Part shown: in pieces, positions 12,800 to 25,861 of the stretch | Layout of the letters: every line of letters begins with the position of its first letter | How positions within the stretch are numbered: position 1 is the stretch's first letter | Assembly: GCF_045679555.1 (NCBI RefSeq) | Contig: NC_092090.1 | Location: 34,878,309 to 34,942,308, forward strand | Origin: Salvelinus alpinus | Lineage: Eukaryota > Chordata > Actinopteri > Salmoniformes > Salmonidae | Length of the DNA stretch: 64,000 nt | Direction of reading: 5' to 3' | Notes under the pieces: generated by a model | Database searches by the model: none | Told to the model about the DNA's origin: nothing | What the model saw: the letters and a program-made list of their open reading frames with translations, nothing else | Translations under genes and position numbers: made by a program

Positions 12800-14308
12800 A
12801 ATTAACACCCTTAGCAAGGACATTAAAAATCTAATTTCTCCCGCAAGACCCTATCTAAGGCCCACTCAATCAAGAAACAAGCCCACAGGCTTTGTCTAAA
12901 GACTCTGAAACAAAGGTTGCGAAGAAAAAGGTCAAAAGCTTCGCTAAAGCCAAGCCAACTCAAAATCCAAAAAGTTGATCTGCCTTCACCTTGAACAGAA
13001 ATTGCGCATCACGTCGTTGTGAACGACCACTCCACTTTGTGGGGAATATGTCCACTAAATGCAACTCTAAACGGCCATACCTGGAGGACTGCTTAACTTG
13101 TCATGCCCTAAATGATTCGGGTGCGAAAATATCGCTCATCTCTCAAACATTGTTCGGTGATCTCAAAAGGACTTTGAAGCCAACTAAACGTTGGTTAAAA
13201 GTGGAACAATGCGACACTACACTTTGAGGTTTCGCTCAGACTACCTCGCTTCTCACATTGAGAGTCATGCTGAAACTACACTTCCAGGACGTATCGCTCG
13301 TTCACCCTGTGTATGTTACCAGCCTCGAATCTGAACCCCTGCTACTCTGAGCAAACTTGATGGATCGGTTACTCCCACTGATGGATTGGAAAACCAACCA
13401 TGTATGGTCACAGGTCACAGCGCCTTCCCCCACCGACCACACTGTCTCCCCCTAACGCTAGCTGTGGATCGAGACTACATGCAACACCGTACGAGGTCGC
13501 CAGAGCAGAAAACAAATGTAGTTATAAACTCCCCTATGAGAACAGTGAGGAGCAGACATGCCCCTAGACAGGGATAATCTTAGAACACATCTAAGATATT
13601 ACTGAGGTGTACCACACTGGTCGTAAAATAAGTCCAGTGGACTTCCACCTCCAAAACAAATGTCAAAAATAGTGACGCCTTGCCATGTATAGGTTCAACT
13701 ACAAGACAACTAGTAAAATTCTCTAATCATGTGTTCCGGTAGGATAATATTTCAGAAGAAATCAGTAGGATAACGGATCCCCTAGAGTACCAGTACCAAT
13801 GCCAGTACAGTCAGTCCAGCAACAATCAGTAAGAGGATTAGAGACCTCACAAATCAAATTGCTATTGATAACAGCGACAGAGGAGTTAGTAGTCACTCAG
13901 ATTGCAACACGTGTAATGGAATCTCCAGAACACTCTTCTAATGGTTAACACACATGCCACTAATAAATAGAACCCTCCATTCAGGAGGAAAGTTATTAGA
14001 AGTCATGAACTATAATCACACCGAGTACGACTGGTTCAGTGCTTAGAGAGTACTTCCATCGTGAGGTTAGCTCCTCCGTGGATAACATCATACATATCAC
14101 CGCTACAATAGTGTAAGACGCATTGACGTGTAGTAAAACTACTACAGGTCCCCTTAATATATGTCTTGAGGTCGACATCAATTCTTACTGACCTCCAGGC
14201 ATCGACCTGCATCGACCAGAGGGGGACTGCAACGATGATCCACAACCAGAACATCACATGGTAGTTATTTTTATGTTGGTTTGCAACTTGCATCCACCAG
14301 AGGGGGAC
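12800..14308 (+). pseudogene. LTR-element internal remnant with retropepsin-like motif
   Basis: The frame 12,991-13,227 contains a DSGA active-site motif with flanking residues typical of aspartic proteases of retroelements. The same frame continues past an in-frame TGA at 13,225 and further stops, so it is degenerate. No reverse transcriptase, integrase or envelope remains. A purine-rich tract (about 14,298-14,306, with an earlier partial copy near 14,217) precedes the 3' LTR and fits a polypurine tract. Confidence 0.6.
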
Positions 14309-15931
14309 TGTCATAACTCTCCTGTGACGATCTGAAGGATCAGGTTACAGTGGGTTCGCTCTACAGCGTGCTTTCTCTCAGGGGGAGAGTGGGAAGTCAA
14401 CTGTTTTATGGTCGGTCATAAAATACGCTGCCCCTATGTTCTGTAGTGTTCGAGAATGGAGTGTAAACTGCGGAACACAGAGAGACCCTTGGACATCAAA
14501 AGTTAGAATAATTGAACAATATTTCTATTTTTGAGAATGTGGGAATGGTCCGTGGACACTTAAGGGACAGTAATGTCGAGTGTGTTTCATTTGGTGATCT
14601 CATGAAGGACAGGAAACACACATCTGTATTTCTTAAAGTGTACATTTCCCAGCTGCCAGGTTTACATTTAAGTATTGTGAAACGTATGTGATTAAACATT
14701 AAACTATTTGTGAAAAGATGTAATGTGATGTTAACCTTCTAAATGAGAATATGGATTTTCATATAAAGTTTGACTATTCAGTGGCCACAATCCCCTTGAG
14801 CCCAGACATCACATTAGGCGTCATAGAACCGCCCCTTTTCCCACAGAGTAGAAAACCACTTCCTACAAAATTACATTAAGTCAGAGAATGGCGGGACGGG
14901 GTCCCCACGTTGGAATGGTTACAATTCTATAAATCATTATACCAGAAAACATAGAGCTGACGCTACATGTTGAAATGGTTAAGAACTACAACTCTATAGG
15001 CCACGGAGACCATACAGCTGTAGTTTTGGCTACACGGCTGGAAATGGTTAAACTCTGAGACTATCGATCACTACAGAATAAGAGCAAATCCTAGACGTAT
15101 AATTACTAGTCGGCAGCTGGAAATTACGCAAGTCTAGTACGAGAATACCGACAACCGCGGAAGCATATATTCTATGCAACGACCATCTGTAGGTCTGACG
15201 TATCCATTACAACAGACACTATCCAGATCCGCAGAGAAAGCTACAACCATGAAGGACATTGTGACTTCTGGGGAAGTTAACCAGAGACTCTCTGATGAAC
15301 TGACTCTCCAGCAGACGGACCGGCGATTCCAACAGAGAAGACAACAACATACGGGCGTAAATATATACATTGCAATTATTCTCGAATGAGCGGCCGTTCA
15401 TGTGCAAAGGATTAGTATTTCAGTGAATATAATTATCACCTGTGTGTCGTGAATCCTTTTAGTCTTTCCTGCTCTTTCTCAGTCCCCACCCCTTTCCTTT
15501 GTCGGCTTCGTCCGCTAGGGACTTTTTCTTTGTATCATGTAGTAACCCAAATATCTACGTTTGTTTGTTATGTATTTTTGTGATTATTTAGGTGGTTAGT
15601 AAATAAATAATTAAGCCAATTTGCATATCGCTGATTCATCATTTAGGCTAGGGTTCGTGCAGATATCCAAGGGTTTTGTGACGTTCAGTAATGTGAACTG
15701 ATGAGGTAATAATAATTCATTAATAACCGACTGTTTTGATAAGATATGAAAATATCTGAAGAGTCGTTTCGGGAAATAGAGACTCTATAAACTCCATTTT
15801 CCGTGGTGCCCCGACTTCCTAGTTAATTAAAGTTTACATGATTAGTTTAATCAAGTAATAATAATTACACGTAGAGAATTGATTTGATAAAATAACAGTC
15901 TTCACATTTAATGATAGTCACAGACACGACA
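14309..15931 (+). repeat. 3' LTR (about 1.6 kb)
   Basis: Begins TGTC, ends GACA, preceded by a polypurine tract and followed by the ATCC target duplication. Its first part matches 6,433-6,617. Short open frames inside (for example 15,174-15,389) show no recognisable domain. Confidence 0.75.
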
Positions 15932-15935
15932 ATCC

Positions 15936-17600
15936 TCAAAGTGGAACAGAGTAGATTTAGTGACCTCAGGCCGTCAGTCTCTCACTGGAGAACATTCATC
16001 ACCGGTACTGATGATTCATGGTTATGGTCTCTCACTGTTCTCTCATTGCATAGAATCCATACAGCATGTGCTCTGATATGTATTGCTTACTGTATGGTTC
16101 TTTTGTACTCTTGTACTTTGCTTCTTTTGGTATGGTTGAATGCCTCAGTCAATGTGGTTCATCCTAAGACCCAATGATGTACTTTGCTTCTTTTGGTATG
16201 ATTGAATGCCTCAGTCAATTTGGTTCATCCTAAGACCTTCTCATTGCGGAATTTTTGTTAATGGAAACTTTTGTCTTTAGTTGGGTAAACACAACATGGA
16301 TAAAAACATAGTCAAGCCATCAGGTATTTCAAAACATTATTATTTTGAGTAATGTCTGGCCAAATGGCTCCATTGCTTCCAGACGGACCCTTGTTATTTA
16401 CATTAGACAACCACATAGACTTGGATGTCCTCCACATCAGCAAACCAGCAGGTAATTCACCTCTTGATTGGCAGGAGGACCTAGCAGGTTAGGAGATGAC
16501 AGGCATCCAACACATCATGACCCAAGCTAAGGAGACTGCTGCTGAAGCCCTGGCCCATCTCTGGTCAAGAGCCAACACTGGGATTTTTGTATTCCATGTC
16601 ACAGACAGATCAATAAGCACAGGATAAAATATTAGAACTTTCAAGAAATCGTGGGAGGGACAGAGGACATTAAAAACAGATTTTATGGAGGAAATGTCTC
16701 CAACCTATAATGAATCGAGGCTAGCAGAATTAGTATTCATTGAGGCAAATGTCTCCATATTGGAAGAATAAATGGACGTGAGCTGAATTAAATGGGGAAG
16801 TGAATCAAAGCAATAAATTGAGGTACAAGGGCATGTACCATATGCAATTAAATATAGAGAGAATGACTTCCACCTGCACTTGAGAGTAAACAGCCAACAT
16901 TAGCATCAAGCCTGGGATAATGACTCACAGGACATGGAAGGAGAAACTCGTTGCATTTGTTGTTGTTGGTGACTGGTTGTTTAGGGGAAAACCAAACCCC
17001 ATGACATGCTTTGTATGGTTAGTTGATTCTCTCTGGCATACATCATTAGTGGTCAGTCCAGATCCACACCTATCACTCACATAGTGTAGCCAACCCAGTC
17101 TGTACTGATGAGATCCCTAAAGAAGGCTTTGCCTGCGGTCTTCCCCTCACTGTGGCTAACAGAGGGCCTCACCTCTCCAATCACACCTCCCTGGGGAAGG
17201 GTAACATGGACACCAAATTGAATCACAAAGATGATGAAACACTGTCCAGAGGATGTCAGGGATAGACTCCTACTAACCACACTCCCTTGTTAACTGTAAA
17301 CAAGTAGATAAAAAGATACTGTTGCATCATTGACAGCTGCTGTGGGTCAGTCATGGGGGAATATTACAATCTATGTTTCAGTTCAATTAAGGTTTGTGTT
17401 ACTCCAGATTCTTGGTCCAGTGGTCCAGAGTTCCTATGGGGATATAGAAATACCCAGACCCATCTGTTTGTAACATAACACTGTGATAATGACTTTGACC
17501 AGTTCACCCAACTTCATCGTAAGTACCTGTGTTCTCTCAACTGGTGTAGTTCTACCTAGAAGTTGAGTGCAGTCATTAAAATGCACTGTCGGGCGATAGG
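15936..17600. other. Intergenic stretch with a 66-bp tandem duplication
   Basis: No gene recognised. A 66-bp unit beginning TGTACTTTGCTTCTTTTGG is repeated at 16,112 and 16,178 with a few differences. The rest shows no repeat I can name. Confidence 0.5.
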
Positions 17601-17629
17601 AGAGCATCTATTATTCTGCATATGTACTT

Positions 17630-18058
17630 CAGTAAAGTTGTCACAACCTGATCTATTTCACCTGTCTTTGTGCTTGTCTGCACTCCCTTCCAGGTGTCGC
17701 CCATCTTCCCCATTATCCCCAGTGTGTTTATACCTGTGTTCTTTGTTTGTCTGTTGCAGTTTGTTTTGTTCGTCAAGCCTACCAGCATTTTTCCCCTTGC
17801 TCCTGTCTGTTTCTAGTTTCTGTTTTCACAGTTTTGACCATTCTGCCTGCCCTGGTTCTGTACCTTGTCAATTCACCCTGGATTATTGACCTCTGCCTGC
17901 CCTGACCCTGAGACTGCCTGCCGTTCTGTACCTTTTGGATTCTGATCTGGATTACCGACCTCTGCCTGCCCTTGACCTGTCGTTTTTCCTGCCCCCTGTT
18001 AGAGTAATAAACTTTTGTTACTTTGACTCTGTCTGCATCTGGGTCTGCCCTCAATCAT
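17630..18058 (+). repeat. LTR-like salmonid repeat, probable solo LTR fragment
   Basis: Rich in CTGCCTGCC blocks and ending with a polyadenylation-like AATAAA (18,007-18,012) followed by a TTTGTTACTTTGACTCTGTC block and CATCTGGGTCTGCC. I recognise this as the LTR of a salmonid LTR element from general familiarity. Boundaries and target duplication were not found. Confidence 0.5.
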
Positions 18059-18930
18059 GATAAAAATATAAATTGAAATATATTTTTACAGTTATTTTCA
18101 TAGATCCCCATGAAACGGATTCAGAGCTGACTCCAGTTGCAGTTGTCCGATACTGTTCTACACAACTCTTTGTTCTCTCTCCATCACAGGAACATGAATA
18201 ATGGTGGGTGAGAAAGTGCAAATACAACCAAAACCCAATTAAGGGTTAGCAGCACTTCGTAAAACCCAATCTTGATCTTCGTAAAGCAATATTCCTTTGC
18301 CAAGCACACCAATGATCTGCCAAGCCTTGGTTTTGTGTTTTAAAGCTTTATGTCAAGGTTCACCCAAACACACTGTGGAGGCCAGATCCATCCCACATTA
18401 TAATGACTCCTATTCCTCTAGGTTGTGTTGTCAGTAATGAAATGTAGCTCTGTGGTAGTAGATAAAGTGCAGCGGTGCATATCATTTCTTCAGGCAACGT
18501 CGGTTCTCCAGACCACCTGCTAACACCTCAGTAATAGTATACATCCATTCCTGGAGTGTATGATTGATAGTATATGTTTTCCTCCAGATGTATCTAATCT
18601 CTGTTTGGCATCAGTCCTGTCCCCCCCAGACAGATGATTCCACTGGGATCCCATGACCCCAGGGTTTACCCCTTCACTCTCCAGGCCAGTGGATCAGGAC
18701 CTTGGAAGGTCATTTCCATGTCCAGCATTGATAGGCATTTATTAGATTTGCACAGTCCCGACCCCCATGCACTACGAGCCCCAGAAAGGAGCTGCCTGGG
18801 TTCGATTAGGGCAACAACCACAACAGTCACACATATACAGCATGGACCAAATTCACCCAAGCATCCCAGATGTTTCCAACTATGCCATTATCCAACCCTG
18901 ATAATGTGCTGTGTACTACATCCCGATGAT
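18059..18930. other. Intergenic stretch, nothing recognised
   Basis: No coding frame with family resemblance and no repeat identified. Confidence 0.4.
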
Positions 18931-18934
18931 TTAG

Positions 18935-19110
18935 ACCAGAGATGGGCAACTCCAGTCCTTGTGGGCCTGATTGGTGTCACACTTTTGTCCAAGCCCCAGC
19001 TAACACAACAATAATCAACTAATCATGATCTTAAGTTTAGAATACAATTCGTTGAGTCATCTGTGTTTGCTAGGGAGGGGGTAAAGTGTGACCCCACTCT
19101 GGCCCCAGGC
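18935..19110. mobile_element. MITE-like element
   Basis: The left part (GATGGGCAACTCCAGTCC) and the right part are imperfectly inverted around TAACACAACAATAATC. This type is abundant in teleosts and probably a non-autonomous hAT element. The right inverted end is eroded. Confidence 0.5.
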
Positions 19111-19900
19111 TCATACCTCATTTAGACCTTTTTTTCTTAGATCCACACAGTGTTTTGAACTCCATCATAATTAGCAACATGCCCTGTGAAGGCCTTCCTC
19201 CTGATTTCTCTGTCAACTTCATCTTCATACACTGTCTAAATAAACTAAGTTAAAGAACTGCAAACCTTGTGATGTTATGGGTAGGCCAATAGCCTGTGAT
19301 TTCTTCTATCATCAAAGCAATGTCTTCGTCCTCAGACAGCTGAGGTTAAGCAATGAAGAGCTCTATCTGCCTCTGTCCCATTCAGAACAGGTAATTAATC
19401 ACACACGTACATGCATGTACAAGCATAAACACACACACAGTCACTCTCACACACACATTTACACACAAACAGTCACGCATGGACAGCCAGAGGGTGACAA
19501 CAGTAGTAAAACACATATTCCGCTCAATAACATACCGTAAATGTCAGTACAATAGGTATTCCAAGGTATTCCGAGCTTCATGAATATCCCTAGAGGACCC
19601 AGCATCCTAGTAAGTCTGAAGCAACAACAGTTGAGTGAGTGTCGGCGGGTCAAGGCAAAAAGCAATGGGAATTTAGCGTATTTAACAGTGGAGGTGACGA
19701 GAAGACAAGATCCAGAGTTGTATTTACAAAATAGGTCTTTACACATGCTGAATTTGTTTTGCTTTTTTTTAAATGGTCTAAATTGTGAAAATACGTCACA
19801 TGCAGAAATAATAAAGAGTTGGCCAATGGCAATAATACCTTGAGTGAAAAAAAGGCTAAATGCATCTTTAACTGATGAAGTATCAATAAACTCACACATC
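19111..19900. other. Intergenic stretch with short CA repeats
   Basis: A short imperfect CA-rich tract lies at 19,400-19,470. No gene recognised. Confidence 0.4.
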
Positions 19901-19904
19901 TCAA

Positions 19905-20110
19905 ATCAACGTTTATTTGTCACGTGCGCTGAATACAACAGGTGTTTCACCTTACAGTGAAATGCTTACTTACAGTCTCTAACCAATAGTGCAAAAAAAG
20001 GTATTAGGTGAACAATAGGTAGGTAAAGAAATAAAACAACAGTAAAAAGACAGGCTATATACAGTAGCGAGGCTATAAAAGTAGCGAGGCTACATACAGA
20101 CTGAATATAT
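19905..20110 (-). repeat. LINE 3'-end fragment
   Basis: Minus-strand LINE tail: TTTATTTGTCACGTGCGCTG near 19,911, then ACAGTGAAATGCTTACTTACA, then a short duplicated GTAGCGAGGCTA block near 20,064 and 20,082. Confidence 0.7.
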
Positions 20111-20361
20111 GGCAGAGTTATAGTAACAACATGTTATCTAGACAAACAGCTCTTCATGAATGAGGAGAATGGGCATCTTAAAAAAGACCTGCCCTACCTG
20201 CCATAAGCCATAAATCAACAAGATCTCATGCACGGTTTGACTGCAGTATTCAACGTTTGTCCATAAACGTTGAGTTTTGATGGTTAAGTTTAGGCATTCA
20301 TTCCAAATGGTTAAGGTAAGGGTTAAGGTTTGACTTAGGGTTAAAACAAAAAAACTAAAAC

Positions 20362-20475
20362 GAGCGCCTAGCACTGGGATTGAACCTCCGATCCTCGGAG
20401 CTGGCTCGCGGCTTAAAAATGAGTGCCTAGCACTGGGATTGAACTTGCAATCCTCAGAGCCGGAACTCGCGGCTT
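20362..20475. repeat. Tandem duplication of a short tRNA-SINE-like block
   Basis: Two copies, about 58 bases apart, of a unit containing CCTAGCACTGGGATTGAAC followed by CTCGCGGCTTA. The reverse complement of GGATTGAAC resembles a tRNA B box, so a SINE origin is possible. The two copies differ at several bases. Confidence 0.5.
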
Positions 20476-20479
20476 ACAT

Positions 20480-22265
20480 CAAGCCTACTTGATGGTAATA
20501 GCGTTCACGGTTGCCCCTAGTGGCTGGTATTGAAGGTATCTCCCAACGTCCTGGGGACCTGGACGAATGTTGAATACTGCATTAGATCTGGTGGTGACCT
20601 GGCTGCATTAACACCTCAACTATAATTTGCATAAACAATGATATAGTACTATTGCTCAATTCATACAACAATGGTCAATACATTTACATTTTTAACATAC
20701 ACATTTATTAAAACAAAGACATATGCATAAACTTGAGCATTTCCAAGAGAATCTGAAAAGACCCCTAAACGAGGGAAACCAACAAAAAGGAACGCAAACT
20801 ATGGATAAACGATAAATGGATCGTTGCTTCGCTAGCCTGGGTACCAGTCTTTTTAGCTAACATTCCTTGTGACCAACTCTGTAGTATAAGTAGTGGAATG
20901 TTAGCTAAAAAGTCTGGTACCCAGACTGGTGCTTGGCAAGGAACAGCGTTTAAAGTTGAGTAGGCCTAAAACAGTTTGGCGTTTCAACAAAACAAAGACA
21001 ATGCTAAACATTTCTAAAGAAATTGTATGACAACCAGACTCTGGCGTTTTTTGTTTTGTGATACAAAGCACAAGGTTTTAGCATGACTAGCATCATAAAC
21101 AAACTTTAGAAAACAATGAGATCATCTGGAGAGAAAATGAAGGGAAATAGACTATCCCACATATAGCTACAGGCACCTCATCATCTGATCAGTTTACTAC
21201 TGTAGCAGCTCGCAGTTAACAACAATACTCTATTTTATTCAACATAAAATTTGATCTATTAATGAAACATTCCTTGAATTAAAATAATGCTGCATAAGTG
21301 ATTAGTGTTCAACGTCCTTCTTATGCATGACTGCATTGATAATGAACATTTTCTCATTGACAATGTCAATGTCCTTGAAATGCATGTGCTGAATCAGGAA
21401 CCGTCATTAGGCTATCCCAAATGAGTTTAATGATTCTTAATGAATCTCTCTCCTTGGCCTGTCAGCCTGATGTGGCCTATGTACGTGAGAGTGAGGCATG
21501 AGAGACCGCTGGGCCACTTTGCGCCATTCCACCTGTGAGAGTTAAAGCTTCCTCTACTCTTTTTTCCCTTTACCAGTATAACGCAAAGACCCTAATTTGC
21601 TAGAGAAAAAAAAACATACAATATTTTACAATTAGTTACATGTTTAAATCCAGCGGATTTCCAGAATTCCCCTTCACTGCATTTGATGGCTGCATGGGAC
21701 CTAAGCTCTCTCCTTAGAGGACCATGGTCCATGTACATTGTGTAAGACAGGCTCCGGTCCCCAAGGAGGCTACCTCCTCTAAATCAGGTTCCCTGATGAC
21801 AGAGGATCAGGGACGGGCTGCTCCCATCGATCCCAGGGGGATTTGTGGGCTGTGCTTCAAGGCAGGTGCAGTTTTATGTCTATAGGCTGAGCGGTAAAGA
21901 AGGGCCCTGCGGGGCACCAGTCATCAGGTTATGGAGAGTTCCGTCCCCCCTGCAGGTGTCCCCCAGGCCCGCTCAGCCCCACCATCCATCCAACTCTCCC
22001 TGGGTGAAATATAGGCCACCTGCCTGTCTATCAACTAGGACCATGGCACATTAATGATGAGGCTGGTCTATCTGTCTTCTTTAGGGGCTGTTCATTACTG
22101 CTTACCTGGATGTATGGCAGAATGTTTCAAGTGTCGAGTTTCAAGTTTATTTGCTGTGTGAAATGAACAGATTTCTAAATCTTACTCACTCCAGCTGTGA
22201 GTGAGTCAGCATGAATACAAGGATCCCAATATGTTCCACTCATGGTGCCATTAGTAACAGACAGT
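20480..22265. other. Intergenic stretch with one palindromic element
   Basis: Apart from the inverted repeat at 20,839-20,922, I see no gene or named repeat here. Confidence 0.4.
20839..20922. repeat. Inverted repeat, 28-bp arms
   Basis: Left arm 20,839-20,866 (starting GGGTACCAGTC) pairs with right arm 20,895-20,922 (ending GTCTGGTACCC) at 27 of 28 positions with a 28-base loop. Probably a miniature transposon remnant. Confidence 0.8.
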
Positions 22266-22269
22266 GGTG

Positions 22270-22421
22270 TCACAGGAGGTTGGTGGCACCTTCATTGGGG
22301 AGCACAGGCTCGTGGTAATGGCTGGAGCGGAATCAGTGGAATGGTATCAAATACATCATGGTTTCCATGTGCTTGATGCCATTCCATTTGCTCCGTTCCT
22401 CCCTTCAGCAGACTCCTGTGA
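22270..22421. mobile_element. MITE with TCACAGGAG / CTCCTGTGA ends
   Basis: About 150-bp foldback element with terminal inverted repeats and internal pairing between TGGAATGGTATCAA and GATGCCATTCCA. Familiar as a very abundant teleost miniature element. Confidence 0.7.
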
Positions 22422-23230
22422 GTGATGTAGTGTTAATGAGTCTGGCAGTAATAATAAACACTAATGCATTTCAAATTGTGTATTTACTGTAGTGATACCA
22501 TGTTCATCACATCAGACAGACATTGATGAGAGCAGGTGATCTCAACACGCACATACTGTACCTGCACACACAAACACACACACTGTAAGAATATATTCAC
22601 TGACCCCAGCAACATTACAACACCCAGGAAAGCTATGAAATGGTCGTACCTCTGCAGGTAATGGACGAGGGGCAATCAATACCTTCACATGCAGCTGAAA
22701 CGCTCCACTATAGGAACCAAGCACTTCAGGTAATGAACTGCCTGGTTGCAGGGTGGGACTGCAGCGGCGCAACACGGCAGTGCTACAGCAGCAATTCTTT
22801 GATTAGTCGTACTGACAAATACTGACAAATCACCTGTCCTCACTGTCCCTCCATCCACACATCCCATCAACCCCTTGCCCTTCCCCAACCTTACTTTCCT
22901 CTGAGTCAATGTGTGCACATCCACACTGTCATACATACCTCTGCATGCTGCCTCCCATAACTCATCTGACACTGACAGGCCGTAATTTGTTGACTGACTA
23001 GACTATACTGTACAAGTCACCAGTACTGTTACTGTACTATACTGTACTGGCTGCCCTCCTGGGCTTTTCATGCACTACAGTGTCTAGGGTTTACCGAGAA
23101 TGATGCAACAAACAAAAAACATCCAGTCAGCGGCAGTCCTGAGGGTGAAAACAGCTCTTTGATGAGAAAGGTTGAAGGAGAATGGCAAGAATCATGCACG
23201 CTAACAGGCGGGCCACGAACAGACAAATAA
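22422..23230. other. Intergenic stretch, nothing recognised
   Basis: Contains only short open frames without family resemblance. Confidence 0.4.
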
Positions 23231-23234
23231 CAGT

Positions 23235-23712
23235 GCTGTACAACAGGGGTGTTCAGAACGGCATCTCAGAATGCGCAACTCGTTGATCCTTGTCACGGAC
23301 AGGCTATTGCAACAGACGACCACACCGGGCCCACTTCTATCAGCTAAAAACAAGATGAAGCGGCTCCAGTGGGCACGTAATCACAAACATTGGACAATTG
23401 AAGAGTTGAAAACATTGCCTGGAACCTGACAGCGAGTTCAGTTTACTTGAGTGACCTGCGCAGTCCCCAGACCTCAACCCAAAAGCGCATCTTTGGGATG
23501 AGATGGAACGGGCTGTTCGCAGCATGAATGTACCGCCGTCCAATCTGCAGCAATGGCGTGATGCCATTGGGTCATCATGGACCAATATCCCTGTGGAATG
23601 TTTCCGACACCTTGTAGAATGCCCCGAAGAATTCTGGTTGCTCTGGTGGAAAAGGGGGTCTGACCCGGTACTAGATGGTTGTACCTAATAAACTGTCTGG
23701 CTGGGTGACTGA
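23235..23712 (+). mobile_element. Tc1/mariner-like transposon remnant
   Basis: Degenerate transposase sequence: around 23,465-23,490 it reads as the SPDLN segment preceding the third catalytic acidic residue. Downstream there is C-terminal Tc1-type sequence and a terminal block reading GTACCTAATAAACTG. Several stops and shifts; no intact end on the left. Confidence 0.65.
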
Positions 23713-23999
23713 CTGACAATGAGAATATGTTCAACTGATTGACTCACACTATAGGAGAGCTTCCAGTTTTGCATTCTAATCTAGTGCCTTGACAGCCTAG
23801 CATGCTGGCTGTTCTCCAGCGTGGGCTTGGTTAAACGAGTGTAAGGATGAGGTCCACTGATAACCCAGAGGGCTCCACTACAGTCCTGCCAAAACCCCAG
23901 CATCACAGAGAAATTAGACGCGGCTAGCCATCTACATATTTCCCCTCCAAACAGTTTAGAGTTTAGACAGTGGTCTAAATAAAAAATCAGAGACACACA

Positions 24000-24130
24000 G
24001 ATCTACATTATGAAGGGAGTGGGGGAGAGCGGGGGGAAAGAGAGAGAAAGAGAGAGAATGGGGGAGAGAGAGGGAGAGGGAAAGAGAGAGAGAGAAAGAG
24101 CGGTGGGAGAGAGGGGGAGAGAGAGATTTT
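24000..24130. repeat. GA-rich low-complexity tract
   Basis: Imperfect (GA)n/(GGGA)n run from about 24,010 to 24,125. Confidence 0.85.
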
Positions 24131-25370
24131 AGCTAGGTTAGAGAGAGATCCTATAATCAGCAGTATATCTCATTAACTCCATGCCTGTTCTTTGTCAAAA
24201 GGCAAATCTAATCAGGAAATGTTGTTTTTCATTTGAGGTTTTACTGAAACATAAGACATGTGATTAGGAGCTGTCCATGGTCCTGAACGAGTATAATTGG
24301 AGGTAGTGCTGGATGAAAACCCATACAGCATGTGTTTTCCTTCCATTTGAGCTTAAAAGTGTTTTACACAAATATAACAGGTATCTACGTTAGTTCTTCA
24401 GCTGGGATATGTTTTTGTTATGGGCTGTGATGTTTTCATTCTGCTTTGTGTCAAAGCATTAGTACATCATGGCATCTGAAATGGTCAAATCTTTCCTTTT
24501 GTGGTCAGGCCTTTACTCACAAGCACTCAAGCGTTTAAAATATTGGGGCAGTTTGATAAGAACCTGTTATGTAATTCAGAAAGAGCAGAGAGTACTTCTC
24601 CCAAGGGCCTTGTTACTACGGTTTGAAAAACAGAATACCAAGCAGTCTTGCTAAACTATAATTCACCCAGAGAAAGCACTGCCTCTAAATGTCTATAAAA
24701 GCCTACCCACTGGGCACAGATGTCGATTCAATGTCTAGTCCACATTGGTTCAACGTCATTTCATTGAAATGATGTGGAAACAGAGTTGATTCAACCAGTG
24801 TGTGCTCAGTGTGTGGGAAATATGATCTATCAGCAGGAATATGTTTTATGCATGCCTACACCCTCTGACAGTGATGTATTCCAACCAGCTGTCTCTTGTA
24901 CCTTTCCAGAAGTTGAAATCCATCACATATAATGAACTTCATAAAGGATTACTTTCACAAGATGTTGGACATCTCAGTATGATATCCAGAAAGGAAGGTT
25001 AACACAGAAACAGAAAGTAGGGGAAGGAGAGTGACTGAATCAGGCCTCTAATGTAAAGGAGAATTCCTGACTGGACACCATTCAGATCTTGAGAGAAAAC
25101 AGGCTCTGGTCTTCCAGGAAGCTTATGGAGATTAGACCCAGGAAAAACAAACATAGCAAATCAGATCAAACACATTCTCTTGGCCATTGAGTAGTGGGAT
25201 TTCATCCAAAGAACAAACTGTCAACCTAAGAACATTTTGAGTGAGAGAAGCGTTGTCACACAGATACTACCAAGGTGTGCGCTTTCAGACTTCTTGTTTT
25301 ACTTCAGTTTCAAGGTATAGCTCTAAATACACAAAGAAACAGGGTTATTACTGAGTTGAAGAACATGCCA
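24131..25370. other. Intergenic stretch holding one MITE
   Basis: No gene recognised. The only identified element is the MITE at 24,708-24,811. Confidence 0.4.
24708..24811. mobile_element. MITE, about 104 bp
   Basis: Starts CACTGGGCACAG and ends TGTGCTCAGTG, with internal inverted ATTTCATTGAAAT. A common fish foldback element. Confidence 0.7.
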
Positions 25371-25379
25371 AGTGTTACT

Positions 25380-25665
25380 GGAAATGAGGGCAGTAGACTT
25401 CCCTGTCACAGGGAGAGGGGGAAGGGGAGAGAGAGAGTGAGAACAATAACAAAGCGTCTTACCCGCCCCTGTTTTGCCCCTCAGAAAAAGGGATGGAGCT
25501 GGAGAAATGTAACCACTCTCAATTGCATAGATAGAGCTATGGATGGAAGGACTGACCATCCAAATCAAATTTATAGTTTTAACCATGTTTTGAGGCAGTA
25601 CATTGTTTGTTTAAAATTATGTTGTTTACAAACATTGGAGTAAAACAAGCTTATATTTTAGGTGC
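25380..25665 (-). repeat. Interspersed repeat, copy 1
   Basis: Minus-strand copy of the sequence seen at 63,655-64,000: shared blocks (in plus-strand terms there) CCATAGCTCTGTCTA, CTCAAAACATGGTTAAAAC, and TTGTTTTACTCCAATGTTTG. No coding capacity seen. Class unknown. Confidence 0.7.
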
Positions 25666-25861
25666 TGATTGGGTATAACAGTTCAGGATGCATTTATAAT
25701 TTATATTCTTCAAAAATTCATGGGTATATATATATCATTAATTTAAGTCCAAAAATTGATGAAGCCACTAAGGATTCTTGCTTTAACATAATTAACTATG
25801 GATCCGTTTGTAAAATGAACTGGCTCGTTTTGGGGGAGACCCATTTGGTGGAACCTCATAA

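Larger units (their letters stand above)
6433..15931 (+). mobile_element. LTR retrotransposon insertion, nested and decayed, with ATCC target duplication
   Basis: The outer ends are TGTC at 6,433 and GACA at 15,931, flanked on both sides by the 4-bp ATCC (6,429-6,432 and 15,932-15,935). The left end keeps only about 185 bases of the 5' LTR. The 3' LTR is 14,309-15,931. An internal remnant (about 12,800-14,308) includes a retropepsin-like DSGA motif in the frame 12,991-13,227 and a purine-rich tract (AGAGGGGGA) just before the 3' LTR. A minus-strand L2 LINE and a second LINE fragment occupy the middle. It could be Gypsy-like or an endogenous retrovirus; no RT or envelope remains to decide. Confidence 0.75.

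Noticed and set aside
15795-15830. TGGTGCCCCGAC read as a retroviral primer-binding site
   Set aside because: It lies inside the 3' LTR before the GACA end and target duplication, so it is not at an LTR/internal border.
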